Shown here: positions 1 through 10,134 of the stretch, in pieces
How the letters are laid out: the number at the start of each line of letters is the position of its first letter
Numbering within the stretch: the stretch's first letter is position 1
Assembly: GCF_963678635.1 (NCBI RefSeq)
Contig: NC_087064.1
Coordinates: 8,593,671-8,657,670, forward strand
Length of the DNA: 64,000 nt
DNA from: Symsagittifera roscoffensis
Lineage: Eukaryota > Xenacoelomorpha > Acoela > Convolutidae
Reading direction: 5' to 3'
Notes under the pieces: model-generated
The model's input: only the letters and a program-made list of their open reading frames with translations
The model's database searches: none
Told to the model about the DNA's origin: nothing
Made by a program: the position numbers and the translations under genes

Positions 1-1955
1 CTCCCAGCACACAATTACCACAAAAGAGGTTAAAGTATAAGTAAATACGCTATCGGAGAATTACTCGTTCAAAGTTCATCTTTTTGTGAAAGAAGATATT
101 ACCGTGGGAAGGGATGTTGTGAACGTCCCTGCGCTTCGGCGACTCTACCCGCATCTTGAAAATCTTGATTCAATCGTCTCTAAATACTGCGAGGTAGAAA
201 TGATACTAGAACAAGACTGCTTTATAGATACTAGAACATGAATGCCATTAAACAAGTAGAGTGCATTGGAAGGAAAACACCAACAGCTCCTTTTACCGTT
301 CATCTCTCAATGAGTTGGGTGCTAAGTGGTCCTCTACCAGCTTCCACAGGATTTTTTAAAGTAGTTTTCAGTCTTGTTTTGAGGGAATTCTCGAGTTGTC
401 ATTATATCACGACCAAGAACGATATATTGTAGGAATGCTCTGGACTGAGAACGACAAAAATTTGCCCAACAACCACTATTCCGCTCTCGCGAAGTTAAAA
501 TCGTCAAAAAAAGATTTGATGAAGACGTCAGTTTGAAAAAATGGTATCGTCAGACCATCAACGAAGATATCGTTAAATTATAGATTGTTCCTGTCGGCCG
601 ATACGTCCCACACAATCGCATTGCTCGAGAATGGTAGTTACCACATCATCCAATGATAAATCCCAACAAGCCTGAAAAGGTGAGACTGGTACTAAACGGT
701 GCATCAAAATGTCAAGGAGCATCTTCAAATCAGTCAGTGTTGGTTGGTCCTGATCTGCTACACAGCTCAATACGAGTTCTATAGTTCAGACAATTCAATT
801 ATGCGGTTTTAGCTGACATAGTCGGAAGGTTCTTGCTAGTTGTAGGAGCAATCGATCAACGTTTTTTGCCTTTTTTTGTGGGGGAGGACCCCACAACGGA
901 TGTGAATGAGACTAATTATACTAATTTTTTCTTAAACTAATTATATATTTGGAGCTCGAGACTCCCACACATGTAGAAAATTTGCGCTTCAGCAAACCGC
1001 TAGAGATAACTACGACACACTTCCAGCTGCTGCATCTGCTGTCCTAGATAATATTTGTATGATTGACTTCTTAGGTTCTATCGGCGATCTGAACGCAGTT
1101 TGTTGAGTCTAAGAGGGCTTAGAACAATCGAGTTTGTCATCAATGTTCCAGAATTAGCCGAAAATTTGAATCCTGAAAACAGCAAGATTTGTACTGTAAA
1201 GTAAATCAGTTTAAACGTTGTCATGGCGTCACACGTAATAGTTCTTAAGTGGGGCAACAAAAATGATACCTCAAGTGTTAGTCGTGGCGTAAACAAAGTT
1301 ATGATGAAACCATTTATGCAGCGCACCGTCTTAAGCTACTTCTCGTCAATTTTCGACCCGATTGGTTTGGTCGGTTTTCGACCCGACCCGGTCGCCGGTC
1401 ATGACCGGCTTTTGCTGAAAGATGTTTGGCGTGTTTCTAGCCAAAAATGGGACGAAACATTTTCAGGCGAGCTTCAGAAGAATTTCCTAGAAATGCTTAC
1501 TGGTTAACCAAAACTTGGCCGTTTAACAGACTCTCGCTCTTTCTTTGACACCGTTTGAAAAATAGATATTGATAGGCTTGATGACAGTTCTCAAGATGTT
1601 CTTTATTTGATTGCTTTCTTGCTTGGTCGCTCCGTTGTCACAGATAAAGACAAAATTGCTCTAATTTTTCGGAAAACTAGAGTAGCGCCGATGAAAATTC
1701 TTTCAGTTCCCAAGCTGGAGTTCCAAGCAGCATTATTAGCGAGCCGTCTGAGACTTGATGTTCAAAAATGATTTTCAAATTGAAAAGATCATTCAGGTAA
1801 ACAAGTAGTACTATTGTGCTACAATGATTGAATTCTACCAGCAAGTTGCCTGTATTTGTGGCTAATAAGTTTTCCGAAATGATCAAAACCACCACAATTA
1901 ATGAATGATTCGATGTGTCCAGTGGTGGCAATCAGCTGATACCGGCACACGTCCA
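1..1955 (+). pseudogene. Decayed BEL/Pao pol relic (protease end to RNase H)
   Basis: Fragments in shifting frames line up, in order, with the Gag-Pol of the two BEL elements further right. A protease C-terminal stretch lies around 119-230. A piece with the motif WVLSGPLP lies around 320-345. Reverse transcriptase pieces lie at about 640-770 (NPNKP, VLNGASK, LVGPDLL). The connection region at 1223-1507 contains QRTVLSYFSSIFDPIGLV and LLLKDVW. RNase H pieces lie at 1680-1770 (VAPMKILSVPKLEFQAALL), and a PADTGTR-like end lies near 1950. Many stops and frameshifts separate the pieces, and no YMDD motif survives. Homology stops abruptly where the gag-repeat array begins. The copy is older and more diverged than BEL-1 and BEL-2 and continues beyond the left edge. 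Confidence 0.85.
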
Positions 1956-4900
1956 TTATTATTCGCTCTGTTATTGATAATATCCATTGCAGTCTGGAAC
2001 TCTGCTGACCATCGAATATTATAAGGAGCATATACGATCCTGTTGCACTTCCCCTAAATCTGATGAAATTGCACTGTTACGCTGTTTCTGCAGCCAATTT
2101 GAAACTAAATTCTGGCTAATCCGTCCAGCAGTTCGTCTCTTTGAAGCATTTGATACCTAATTTCGAAAAATTGCCTGTTAGTTAGTTTTAATTAGCGTCA
2201 GTTTTAGTGAATCATCTTTTTCACTATAATTACAATCAGGCAAGGAAGCAGTCTTTTTAAACTTTTCTACTTGTTCTTTGTGACCTTCTGAGAGTAACAT
2301 TTTGCTTATGATGAACCTTTTCAAGAATTTGTAAAGACATTCTTCTTCCTTTTTTTTGAATGGGAATTAATGGATACTTTAATTTGGTAATAACCACTTA
2401 AATTTTGACTCCTCTAGACAATCAGACAATTCTTAGATCCTCATGTATAAAGTTGTTTCTATTCTTTTGACTGCTCAAACAATAGCACGTCAAACATCGG
2501 TCGCTGTTTAGGAGCCGATTTTTCTGTAGTTCTGATCATCATTTTGGTTTGCAAATCTAGACTCAGATTTTATCTAGTGCCTTTTTCTCATAAAATTTCC
2601 CAGCCCGCTGAACGAGTATCCCCTTCCGAACCTCCGTGTATCATAATCGGGTATGGGTTGCCATCGAAAAAAGCACTAATAAAATTCACTTTTCAGCTTG
2701 ATTGAGTTTCGCCCGATTTCGTTTTCCATTTATGTTTCTTAGTTGACCAACTCAGTATCATCTATTACACGATTTCTTTTCCAAACCGAATCTACTGCAG
2801 TTCCTGAAATTGGTTTGGTCCTCCTGACCTGATCTCTACTCGATCTTCTGTTGTTGTGGTTCCAACTCCCAGCTGCCAATTTGGACTCTTGCTTCGATAT
2901 GATTGGCGTCGAGGCCAAATATCTTGTTTCTCAGCTTCTTGATTTGTGTTTTCAAACGCAATTGCGATTTTTTTCTATGCTCACAATTCATAGCTTTTTT
3001 TATCGTTCAACTGGGGACATCATTGTCTCAAACTTAGAAGTGCCCTGTAGTAATTCAATCCCCGTCTTTGAAGTAAAACTGTGTCTCACTATTTTTCCTT
3101 TCTAGTGCTCCGAGATCAGAACTCGGTAGAAACTGATGGTTCTAGTGCTACTACCATTTCTGGTGCAGCTTCTTTTTTTTCTGTTAAAATCAAAATGTTT
3201 TTTTTTTGCCTGTGGCTCCACGACAATTATTTGGACACATCCAGTATAGCCTCCTGGCACTATTGACAACGATCAATTCTTTAGGATACCGCTGGCCTCA
3301 ATTGCCAGCTGACTGCTAAACGACAGTCAACCGGAAGGCAGTCATCTAGCACTGCCATCTGGTTTCAAAGATAATGGTATTTGGGCTCATGAGCTCGAAG
3401 CTTTGACGACTGTTGCTTTCAACAACTCTGCAAAAGCGATGCAACCACCTGTCTTTGGAATTCAACTCGGCCAGCAAGCTTGACAGCTCTTTCGAATTAA
3501 ATGAGATACTTTTTTCGAACACTTTTTGAAACTAATAAAGTACTCTTCAAACGCAAAATTTGTTTTTGGATCTGTTAGTGATTATATTCATTGCATTGTG
3601 GAACTGCTGACATGTCATTTAGACTATAGACAATTGTAGGAAGCACAAATGGGCCTATTGCGCTTTGCCCAACTGTGTTGAAATCTCGCTGTTAGGCTGT
3701 TTCTGCAGCCAATTTGAAACTATAATCTCGCTTACCCGTCCAACAGTTAGTCTTTTCTGGGCATTTGATTCTTATTTTTATTCAACTGCCTATTAATTGG
3801 TTTTAATTAGCGTCAGTTTTAATGAATTGTCTATTTAACTGTTATAACAATCGGGCAAGGAAGCCTTCACTTTTACATTTTTGTACACGTTCCTTGTGAC
3901 CTTCTGAGAATATCATTTTGCTTATGCTGAAACTTTTCATGAATTTGTGTAGATATACTTCTTCCATTTTTGAGCGGAAAACAAGGAATACTTTTACTTG
4001 AAATAATAACATACTTTCTGTGTCCCCTAGACAATCAGAAACAGCTTAGATTCTCATATATAATGTTGTTTCCATTATTTTGACTGCTCGCATAGAGATC
4101 AACCCTCGGTCTTTGTTCAGGAGCCGTTTTTTCTGTAGTTCTGATCATCACTTTGATCTGCAAATCTAGACTCAAACTTTGTATAGTGCATTTTTCTGTG
4201 AACACTTCCCAGTCCTCTGACAAAATATTCCCTTCCGAGAATCAGTGTTTAATAGTCGCGTATGTGTTACAATCGATAAATGCACTGGCAAGTTCCACTT
4301 TTCAGCTGGATTGAATTTCGCTCGTTTTCATTTTCCTTTTCTGTTTCTTAGTTGACCAATTCAGAAACCATTGCAGAATTCCAGGGTCAACAGTCATACT
4401 CATAATCTAGTTGTTAACACTAACCAACGTTTCCAACGATTTCTTAATTTATTTGTGGATCTTGTTTTTTGTAGTTTTTCTTTGCCACTAGACCCTTTTT
4501 CTGATTTTTTTTCTTGGGAAGGTGTCGTTATTGTTCATCAATCTCTATATAGGCCATTAAGTTTGTTTTGTTGATGTGTTTCTTATTTTTATTGATTTGA
4601 AGCCATCATCGCATGTTAAAGTCTTTTATCGAAAAACACTCCTCGTCTGAACTTACTGCCTCTTATGTCTCTTTTGCTAAATGATTTGGGTTTTTGGAGT
4701 TCTTAATTGTCTTTTCCATAGCTGGGTAGTTTTCAAGTGCTCGCCTGAAGAAATTCAACCACATCTATTAAAAACGGTTTCCTTTCCAAACTGGACCTAC
4801 TGCAGTTCATGAAATCGGTTTGCTCCTCCTGACCTGATCTCTACTTGATAGTCTGTTGTTGTCGTTCCGACTCCCAACTGCCAATTTGGACTCTTGCTTT

Positions 4901-7900
4901 GATTTGATTGGCATCCAGGCAAAGTAAGTTGTTCCTGCAGCTTCTCAATTTAGGTTTTCAAACTCAATTGCGCTTTTTTTTACTGCTCAAAGTTCAAAAC
5001 TTTTTTCAGTACTTCAACCGGAGAGATTGTCTCAAACTTAAGAGTATCTTGTAGCATTGCAGTCCCCGTCTTTGAAAAAAATATGTCTTTCGCTGTTTTG
5101 CCTTCTAGTGCTCCGAGATCAGAACTCGGTAGAACCTGATGGTTTTATTGTTAGTACCATTTCTGTTTCAGCTTCTACATTATTCTGTTAAAATCACAAG
5201 GTCTTTTTGCCTATGGCTCCACGACATTTATTCGGATACATCGAGCATAGCCTCTTGGCCCGATTGTCCACGATCAGTATTTTGGTTACTGCTGGCCTCC
5301 GTTGCCAGCTGACTGCTGAACGACAGTCAAAAAGAACGCAGTCATCTACCACTGCCATCTGGTTTCAGAGTGGAATGATAATTGGGCTCATGAGCTCGAA
5401 GCCTTGACGACTGTTGCTATCAGCAACTCTGCGAAAGCGGTCCAGCCACTTGTCTTTGGAAGCCATCTCGTCCAAAAAGCGCGACAATTCTTTCGTTATA
5501 AACGAACTAATTTTTCGAGCACTTTTTTGAAACAAATAAAATGTCCTTCAAATGGAAAATTTGTTTTTTGCCCTGTTAGTGATATATCTATTGCATTGTG
5601 GAACTCTGCTGACATATCAGTTAGACTATAGAAGTTTGTAGGACGCATTTACGGGCCTATTGCGCTCCGCCATCTGTAATGAAATTGCACATTTCACTAT
5701 TACGCTGTTTCTGCAACCAACTTGAAACTACAATCTGGTTTACCGGTCCAACATTGCGTATGCTTCGGGTGTTTGATTCTTATTTTTAAACTGCCGGTTA
5801 GTTGGTTTTGCTTAGCGTCAGTTTTATTGAATCATCCTTTTCATTGTTATTACAATCAAGCAAAGAAACAGTATCTTGTAGTTTTTTCTAGTTGTTCCTT
5901 GGGACCTTCTGAGAGTAACATTCTGCTTGTGATGCACCTTTTCAGCAGTTTGTAAAGATATTCTTCTTAATTTTTTTAGCGGGAAAAATTGAACACTTTG
6001 ATTCGGTATTAACCACATGCTTTGTTACTTTTCTTGACTTCCAAACAATTATTGATTTTTGTATATAAAAAAGTTGTTTCCAACCTTTTGACTGCCCACA
6101 CAGAAGCTTGTCAAACCTTGATATCTGTTTAGGAGCCGACTTCTCTGTGGTTCTGATCATCACTTTGACATGCAACTCTAGACTGAGATTTTAACAAGTG
6201 CCTTTTTCGGTTAAGTGAAAGGTTGCTTCCAACAGTTCCCAGCCAGTTGAACGAATATCTCATTTCAAGGCTCCTTGCTATGCGTTACAATGGAAAAATG
6301 CGATAGAAAGATCCACTTTTCAGCTGGGTTAAATTTCGCACGATTTCTTTTTCCTTTTTTATTTTTCTGTTTCCCAATGCAGAAACAAATATAGAAGCCC
6401 AGGTTCAACATTCTTGCTGATAATCTGTTGTCAAAACTAAACAAAATTTTCAACGATTTTAGTAACTTTTTTGTGGATCTCCTTTTTTTTAGTTTTTCTT
6501 TACCACTTGACCCTGTTTCTGATTTTTTTCTCGAGTTGGGTCGTTTTTGTTCATTTTTTCTGAATATACTGTTCTGTTTATTTTGCTGGTGTGGTTCTTA
6601 TCTTCATTGATTTGAAGCTAACACATGAAACAAATTCTTGTATCAAAAATCAATCCTCGTCTGAACTTCCTGCCTCTTCTGTCTCTTTAACTAAATGATT
6701 TGGTTTTTCGCAGTTCTTACATGTCTTTTAAAAAGCGGGGCAATTTTGAAGCGCTCGTCTGACTAAATTCTATCACATCTATTACACGGTTTCTTTTCCA
6801 AACCGGATCTACTGCAGTTCCTGAAATCGGTTTGGTCCTCCTGACCTGATCTCTTCTTGACCTGCTGTTGTTGGTGTTCTGACTCCCAACTGCCATTTGG
6901 ACTCTTGCTTTGATTTGATTGACGTCCAGGCAGAGTGAGTTGTTTCTGCAGCTTCTGCGTTTATGTTTTCAAATGCAACTAAGATTTTTTTAATGCTCAA
7001 AAATCAAAGCTTTTTTTCAGTACAACATCAGCCGGTGACATTACCTCAAACGTAAAAGTATCCTTCAGCATTGCAATGCCCATCTTTGAAATGAAAATGT
7101 CTCCTGCTATTTTGCTTCTCCGAGATCAGAACTCGGTAGAACCTGATGGTTCTAGCGTTAGTATCTTTTCTGATGCAGCTTCTACAGTATTCAGTTAAAA
7201 TCACAATGTTTTTTTGCCTATGGCTTCACGACAATTATTTGGACACATCCAGTTTAACCTCTCGGACCGATTGTCCACGATTTTTGGTTACCGCTGGCCT
7301 CAGTTGCCAGCAGACTGCTAAAAGGCAGTCAACCAGGATGCAGTCATCTACCACTGCCATCTGGTTTCATAATGGAATGATAATTGAGCTCATGAGCTCG
7401 AAGACTTGACGACAGTTTCTTTGAACAACTCCGCGAAAGCGATCCAGCCACTTGTCTTTGGAAATCAACTGGGCAAACAAGCACGACAGCTCTTTCGAAA
7501 CAATTAAATTATATAATTTTTTAACACGTTTTTGAAACAGATAAAATGTCCTTTTTTTGTTTTTGGCTCTCCTAATCATTTCATCCATTGCATTGTAGAA
7601 ATCTGCTGACATGTCAGTTAGACTATAGAAGTTTGTAGGGAGCATATACGGACCGTAATGAAATTGCAAATAACACTGTTGCGCTGTTTCTGCAGACAAC
7701 TTGAAACTACAATCTGGCTCACAGGTCCAACATTTCGTCTACTTCGGGCTTTTGATATATGTTTTTAAACTGCCTGTTAGTTGGTTTTGTTTAGCGTCAA
7801 ATTTCTTGAATCATCTTTTTCACTGTAATTACAATCAAGTAAGGAAGCAGTCACTCTTTAGTTTTTCTAGACGTACCTTGTGACCTTCTGAGAGTACCAT

Positions 7901-7992
7901 TTTGCTTATATTAAACCTTTTCATGATTTTTTAAAGATGTTTTTCTTCCTTTTATGATCGGGAAATAATGAGTACTTTAACTTGGTATTAAC
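1956..7992 (-). repeat. Left part of a ~2-kb tandem array of gypsy-like gag fragments
   Basis: The same blocks recur in the same order at about 2-kb spacing. One anchor (ggagccgacttctctgtag and variants) falls near 2511, 4121 and 6131. A second (gagatcagaactcggtagaa) falls near 3107, 5115 and 7126. The coding signal, where visible, is on the minus strand. Each unit holds a gag-like stretch (frames containing RDIFISKMGIAMLKDTFKFE and variants) followed by a decayed zinc knuckle (CPATEKTCKNC-like). All copies carry stops and frameshifts. No reverse transcriptase or integrase was seen. The first unit is shorter (about 1.6 kb). The plus-strand open frames here are chance frames in T-rich DNA. Confidence 0.8.
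6715..7699 (-). pseudogene. Ty3/gypsy-like gag fragment, third array unit
   Basis: Read on the minus strand, this unit has one of the longest surviving frames, 7699 to 7367, containing LTDMSADFYNAMDEMIRRAKN and LFAQLISKDKWLDRF. It resumes in other frames with an RDIFISKM-type segment near 7100 and with ENINAEAAETTHSAW near 6950-6990, and ends in a knuckle-like stretch near 6740. The order of alpha-helical gag, linker, then Cys-rich knuckle fits a Ty3/gypsy Gag, and the RDIFI...M segment resembles a conserved Gag helix of that group. No single frame spans it. It could come from another gag-bearing element, but the knuckle in the sister copy near 24.5 kb favours gypsy. Confidence 0.5.
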
Positions 7993-7997
7993 CACAT

Positions 7998-8494
7998 TGT
8001 TGCAGCGCAAATGTAAATGTGCGAGAGTATAAATGCATAAAACTGGACCAAAAAATATAAATGCATATAGGGACAGTAGCCGAGCGTATACATGGTGCGT
8101 CCCGGCGGTTTCGGCGCCGGTTCGAATCCCGCCTAGGTCATTTCCTTTCTAGAACTCGAATGTGCACCGAACTTGATGGGATGCTCCGTAACCAGGTTCG
8201 GTCCCCCCAAAACCCATTTTAACCGTCTTTTTGCTCTAATTTGGTTCAGCCTTGGTTAAGGCTGACCTTTAAAAAGAGCAATTTGTCTCAAGGACAAATA
8301 CTGGCCATTTTTGCAGCTTGCTTTGAGTTATGCAGTTTATTGTGGCCGATGTTATCGATGATAAAGTTTGTTAAAATTATCGTTATATTTTCAAATTTCC
8401 GTTATATTTCCGGAGTTATTTTGCCGAGAAAAAACTCATTAATTAAATTGTTTAAAAACCGTTTTTTATATAATCTTGGAGATTGACGCGCACA
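7998..8494 (+). repeat. BEL-1 5' LTR
   Basis: The LTR is 497 bp, begins TG and ends CA, and matches the 3' LTR at 16697-17166 almost base for base over its second half. It contains the tRNA-like module at 8070-8139 and a stretch around 8210-8320 (ggttcagccttg...aaggctgacc) also found in the BEL-2 LTR. It keeps about 25 bp near 8178-8205 that the 3' LTR lacks. An 81-codon open frame in both LTRs starts with TTG and is not considered a gene. Confidence 0.95.
8070..8139 (+). promoter_or_regulatory. tRNA-like module with A and B boxes in BEL-1 5' LTR
   Basis: TAGCCGAGCG at 8077-8086 resembles the internal A box of tRNA genes, and GGTTCGAATCC at 8119-8129 is a perfect B box. A possible T-stem (GCCGG/CCCGC, one mismatch) encloses TTCGAAT. 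The acceptor ends (GGGACAG and CTAGGTC) pair only partly, so this is tRNA-like rather than a functional tRNA. The boxes could support RNA polymerase III transcription, or mark an old tRNA-derived insertion. A second copy is at 16767-16836 in the 3' LTR. Confidence 0.55.
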
Positions 8495-8497
8495 TTT

Positions 8498-8515
8498 TGG
8501 CGCCCCACAAGGGAC
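8498..8515 (+). other. BEL-1 primer-binding site
   Basis: TGGCGCCCCACAAGGGAC lies three bases after the LTR end. It starts with TGG, the complement of a tRNA CCA tail, and is the expected priming site for minus-strand DNA synthesis. BEL-2 has the same site except for its second-to-last base. The primer tRNA was not identified. Confidence 0.85.
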
Positions 8516-8969
8516 ACGAAGAATAGCAATGAAACTGGTTTGAATGAATTAGCTCAATTTAATCAGAGTGCCATAGATGACCATAGCAATGAGCTGATTG
8601 AATGCAGCGAGGATAGTAATATTGTATCCATAGAGCAGAAACAGCCTAATTCAGGGTATTGAGTTGGATTGTGTGGTGTATTTGGTGGGCGGCGAGAACA
8701 AGTTCGGATTCTCTCTCTACGGCACCAACAGTGCCAGTCGCTTCCCAACTGTCGACGGAATATCTCGCAACAGTGCAGTATCGCGTGCGGACGTGCGGGT
8801 GGGGGACAAAGTGTTAGCAGTGAACGGAGTCACTCTACGACACTCTACTCACGAAGACATCACCACATCCATTCACAAGAGCATCCAAAACAGAAAACTA
8901 ACGTTGAGACTAAAGCGACCAGTTGAAAGTTTCCCAAATTTGAAAACTCGAAGACTCATTACCAGCTAG
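8513..8969 (+). pseudogene. PDZ-domain coding fragment captured in BEL-1 leader
   Basis: Starting directly after the primer-binding site, one frame reads an acidic stretch (LNELAQFNQSAIDDHSNEL) and stops at 8660-8662. The next frame then reads a PDZ domain to a TAG at 8967. The carboxylate-binding loop is KFGFSLYG, the betaC-alphaA region is VRVGDKVLAVNGVTL, and helix alphaB starts HEDITTSI; its His suggests a class I binder. One extra base in the GGG at about 8654 explains the shift, so the two parts look like one spliced coding fragment. There is no good ATG. BEL-2 has unrelated sequence at this place, while both leaders match again from about 9045. PDZ domains bind C-terminal peptides of partner proteins and are not BEL proteins, so capture of host cDNA is inferred. 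Confidence 0.75.
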
Positions 8970-9577
8970 AAACGGTTTATCAGTTCCAGTTTATAATAGT
9001 TTAAAGAGCCAACTCCAAACTACCTCCTTCCCAGACAGACGAGGACCTGTAAGCCGACAGCGAGGAGCCTGTAAGCCGACAGACGACATAGCAGACTGAC
9101 GAAAGAGCAGACTGACTAGCGGAAGAGAGGCCTGTTCAGGTGTCCTGATTGTTGACTTTTGGTCAAAGTGGAGCTGTAATTTTCTCGACACCCGAAATTT
9201 TTGGATTTTTCCCGGTGACGCCAATCTCCAAAATCGTCAAAACTGTAAGACTCTTCTAGTTTTTTTTTCATAATCTTTCTGTGCGATAAAATTACATACG
9301 ATGTTCTATTGTGTATCCCAACTCAAAGCAAGCTACAAGTGGTAATTTTTTCCCGATACCACAAATTTTTGGGTAATTGTGAACGGATTGAAAATCCAAA
9401 AAATTGGATCATAGACAAGGGGTACTAGACTAGTTTTTTGGATTGGGTTACGACTCGAACCTGCTGACCAAAGTTTTCCGAAAAATTTTGGGAAAAAAGT
9501 AAAAAATTGCCAAAAATTCCTCAGAACGTCCCCATAATTCTGCGAAACTGTGCTGTAACATGACACCAACCTTATGG

Positions 9578-9893
9578 TAAGTGGTCTGGTAGCGAAATAT
9601 CAGGCAAATTAAGTTGAGTTTTTTCATCCTCAGGTTTTTTCCGCGTGTGTTGTTGGAACTTAACCAATTTGCCTGATCCCCCACCCACATTGGTGAAACT
9701 GAAAGCCAGTACGCTTCAAGTAATTCTAAGCCGTTTCAGCCCGTCCGATTATTGACTTCGTTGCGCGACACTAATGTTAAGTGGTCAGGTACGGTGATAT
9801 TAAGTGAGTTAAGGTGAATTCTTTCATCCTCAGGTTTACTCCGTGTGCGTTGTTGGAGTTCAACCGACCTACTTAATTTCCCCACCCCATTGG
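9578..9893 (+). other. Duplicated leader stem-loops of BEL-1
   Basis: Two related 116-bp segments (9578-9693 and 9778-9893) lie exactly 200 bp apart. Each folds into a hairpin. The first has a perfect 12-bp stem (ATCAGGCAAATT at 9599-9610 with AATTTGCCTGAT at 9666-9677). The second has ATTAAGT at 9799-9805 with ACTTAAT at 9871-9877 plus an inner helix. The stems differ in sequence, but the loops share TTTCATCCTCAGGTTT and GTTGTTGGA. The same arrangement is found in BEL-2. An RNA role such as packaging, dimerisation or translation control is inferred. Confidence 0.7.
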
Positions 9894-9935
9894 TACTTTA
9901 GCGTAACGTAGCCGTCGCATAGGTCTCTTGAGTGT

Positions 9936-10064
9936 GTGGTATTCATTCTAGGAGCTAGTTCCTTGGATCATGCGCTCCGTATACTATCCGCACCGTCCCA
10001 AAAGCGCGTGAAAGAGACTTGTTTCACAAAGCCCAGTTTAAGCTTTAACTTTAACGCCAGGTAA
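9936..10064 (+). pseudogene. Truncated pre-gag ORF of BEL-1
   Basis: This is the counterpart of the 38237 ORF of BEL-2. It keeps about 43 codons, including VFILGASSLDHALRIL, then ends at TAA 10062 because some 510 bp present in BEL-2 are missing. Its start codon is GTG where BEL-2 has ATG. It lies 70 bp before the gag ATG. It is probably non-functional. Confidence 0.7.
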
Positions 10065-10134
10065 AAGTTTGTGGATATACTTGAGTGAAAATACAGTATG
10101 TTCTGAGAGTCGTTTATTTCTGAAATTATTAAGC

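Noticed and set aside
8055..8140. Functional tRNA gene in the BEL LTR
   Set aside because: Acceptor strands do not pair and no clear anticodon arm forms. Only the A- and B-box motifs are supported.
8241..8486. 81-codon open frame repeated in both BEL-1 LTRs
   Set aside because: It is duplicated only because the LTRs are. It starts at TTG and has no domain or homologue in the BEL-2 LTR.
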